Shown one piece after another: positions 4,560 to 5,243 of a stretch of DNA of 5,243 nucleotides (position 1 is its first letter; each line of letters opens with the position of its first letter). The stretch is from the NCBI GenBank assembly GCA_020059425.1, contig JAGVCD010000434.1, forward strand, positions 1 through 5,243, in the 5' to 3' direction. The notes under the pieces were generated by a model, which saw only the letters and a list, made by a program, of their open reading frames with translations, did not search any database and was not told the DNA's origin. The DNA comes from Chamaesiphon sp. (GTDB lineage Bacteria; Cyanobacteriota; Cyanobacteriia; Cyanobacteriales; Chamaesiphonaceae). Position numbers and translations under genes: made by a program.

Positions 4560-5243
4560 ATGTCAACTACTAATTCTTTACGTCGTCAACCGCAGCAAAA
4601 GCGTGGACAGCAGCGGGTTGAAAAGATTTTAGTGGCCGCCGCCGAAGTCTTTGGTGAGGCCGGATTTGCAGCGGCTACTATCCAACAGATTGCCGATCGA
4701 GCCAACACTGCTGTCGGATCTATTTACCAATTCTTCCCCGATAAATTAGCAATTTTCCATGCTTTATTTACCAAGCATTTGCACCAAGTAGATCTCATTG
4801 AAACAGAATTTTTCAACACTGCTGTCGATGCCCCGATCGCCCAAAAAATTGATGCCTACCTAGATCCCTATATCAGCTACTTCGAGCAGCCAATTCCCCG
4901 CTGCATCTTGATTCAGGCTTATTTACAACCGATCGAAGGGCTAGCCGAATTAATGTCGGATTTACCTGCCCGAGCATTAGCCCAAATCGATAATCATGCC
5001 CATCTCTATCGCCAACGCAATCCAAATTTAACTGTAGCTAAAAGTCAATTACTGGCGGAAGTATTGCAACATATGTGTATCAGCTTATTCCTGCACGCCA
5101 TGCAAAGCGATCGAGAGCATCGCCAAGAACTATATGCCGAGATTAAAAATGTCCTCTATGTCTATCTCAATCCCCACATTGGCGATGATCTATTAATTTC
5201 GCACAGTCAAAAGATGATATGTCCAGATTGCCAGAGCGATCGA
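4560..5243 (+). CDS. TetR/AcrR family regulator, C-terminus apparently replaced by an insertion sequence; runs off the window
   Basis: An open frame of 228 codons continues to the window edge. Residues about 18-66 form the TetR helix-turn-helix domain: helix VEKILVAAAEVFGEAGF, then TIQQIADRANTAVGSIYQFF and PDK (61-62). Residues 67-206 form a helical ligand-binding and dimerisation domain, with the last helix around ELYAEIKNVLYVYLNPHI (190-207). TetR proteins of this kind usually end about here. Codons 208-228 do not look like TetR, and from M219 they read MICPDCQSDR, the start of an IS1-like transposase. The regulator is thus probably whole except for its last few residues and reads in frame into the element. 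Its basic N-terminus LRRQPQQKRGQ is shared with the dead fragment at 3663. Its ligand and targets are unknown; the nearby P450 is the obvious candidate target. Confidence 0.85.
   Translation, partial: MSTTNSLRRQPQQKRGQQRVEKILVAAAEVFGEAGFAAATIQQIADRANTAVGSIYQFFPDKLAIFHALFTKHLHQVDLIETEFFNTAVDAPIAQKIDAYLDPYISYFEQPIPRCILIQAYLQPIEGLAELMSDLPARALAQIDNHAHLYRQRNPNLTVAKSQLLAEVLQHMCISLFLHAMQSDREHRQELYAEIKNVLYVYLNPHIGDDLLISHSQKMICPDCQSDR
4584..4611 (+). repeat. 28-bp direct repeat, copy 2 (TetR N-terminal codons)
   Basis: This is the second copy of the segment at 3705-3732, with one difference (CCG instead of CCT, both proline). This copy lies in the open TetR gene and carries one additional CAG codon directly after the match. 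Confidence 0.8.
5181..5243 (+). mobile_element. Probable left end of an IS1-family insertion sequence with start of its transposase
   Basis: From ATG 5214 the frame reads MICPDCQSDR and is cut by the window edge. CPxCxS at the very N-terminus is the zinc-finger signature of IS1-type InsA-like transposases, which continue with a KNG motif and a second Cys pair. About 33 bases upstream, at 5181, GGCGATG resembles the IS1 terminal sequence GGTGATG with one mismatch, and lies where similarity to TetR proteins ends. A short leader between the terminal repeat and the transposase start fits the family. Only about 63 bases are visible, so the family, the exact boundary and completeness are unproven. 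Any other zinc-ribbon protein could begin the same way. Confidence 0.5.

Noticed and set aside
1..5243. CRISPR array, tRNA, rRNA or riboswitch
   Set aside because: No regularly spaced repeats, cloverleaf or conserved RNA motif was seen on reading both strands; the gaps are short and mostly explained by promoters and operators.

Overview
The window looks like a chromosomal segment of a cyanobacterium. The hexamer CGATCG, core of the HIP1 repeat typical of many cyanobacterial genomes, occurs 19 times by eye in 5.2 kb (about 1.3 expected at random) and is found in every major gene. Base composition is moderate, and the proteins resemble cyanobacterial families: a CYP120/CYP26-like P450 and a HicB-like plus PIN toxin-antitoxin pair. 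No species can be named from this.

Left part (1-2178), minus strand: a TetR-regulated detoxification operon read in the order TetR regulator, AhpD-like carboxymuconolactone decarboxylase family protein, glutathione S-transferase, then the first 40 codons of an FMN-binding pyridoxamine-phosphate-oxidase-like protein. The last gene has a good ribosome binding site but is cut off at an 8-bp tandem repeat, where a convergent plus-strand reading frame of unknown function comes in from the left edge. Two nearly identical 16-bp palindromes (15 of 16 bases the same) lie over the promoter of the regulator and over the likely promoter of the AhpD-like gene. They are probably the operators through which the regulator controls itself and its operon.

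Middle (2269-3624), minus strand: a complete 451-residue cytochrome P450 with all haem and oxygen-activation motifs. Its best promoter lies inside the 5' end of a dead, divergent TetR gene (3663-3758).

Right part (3759-5243), plus strand: a two-gene toxin-antitoxin module, a HicB-like antitoxin with a VapB-like C-terminal tail followed by a VapC/PIN toxin, joined by an ATGA overlap. Ten bases after the toxin comes a second TetR gene whose first codons match the dead TetR fragment on the other side of the module (27 of 28 bases). The module is therefore bracketed by two related TetR 5' ends. The second TetR reads without a stop into the window edge. Its last ten codons (MICPDC...) look like the zinc-finger start of an IS1-type transposase, so an insertion sequence probably begins near 5181 and has replaced the regulator's natural C-terminus.

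Overall, an ordinary oxidative or electrophile detoxification operon and a P450-regulator pair have been reshaped by at least three events: truncation on the left, toxin-antitoxin acquisition or TetR duplication in the middle, and an IS insertion on the right. I see no clearly unprecedented system. The most interesting parts are the hybrid toxin-antitoxin pair and its position between two TetR 5' ends, and the paired operators.
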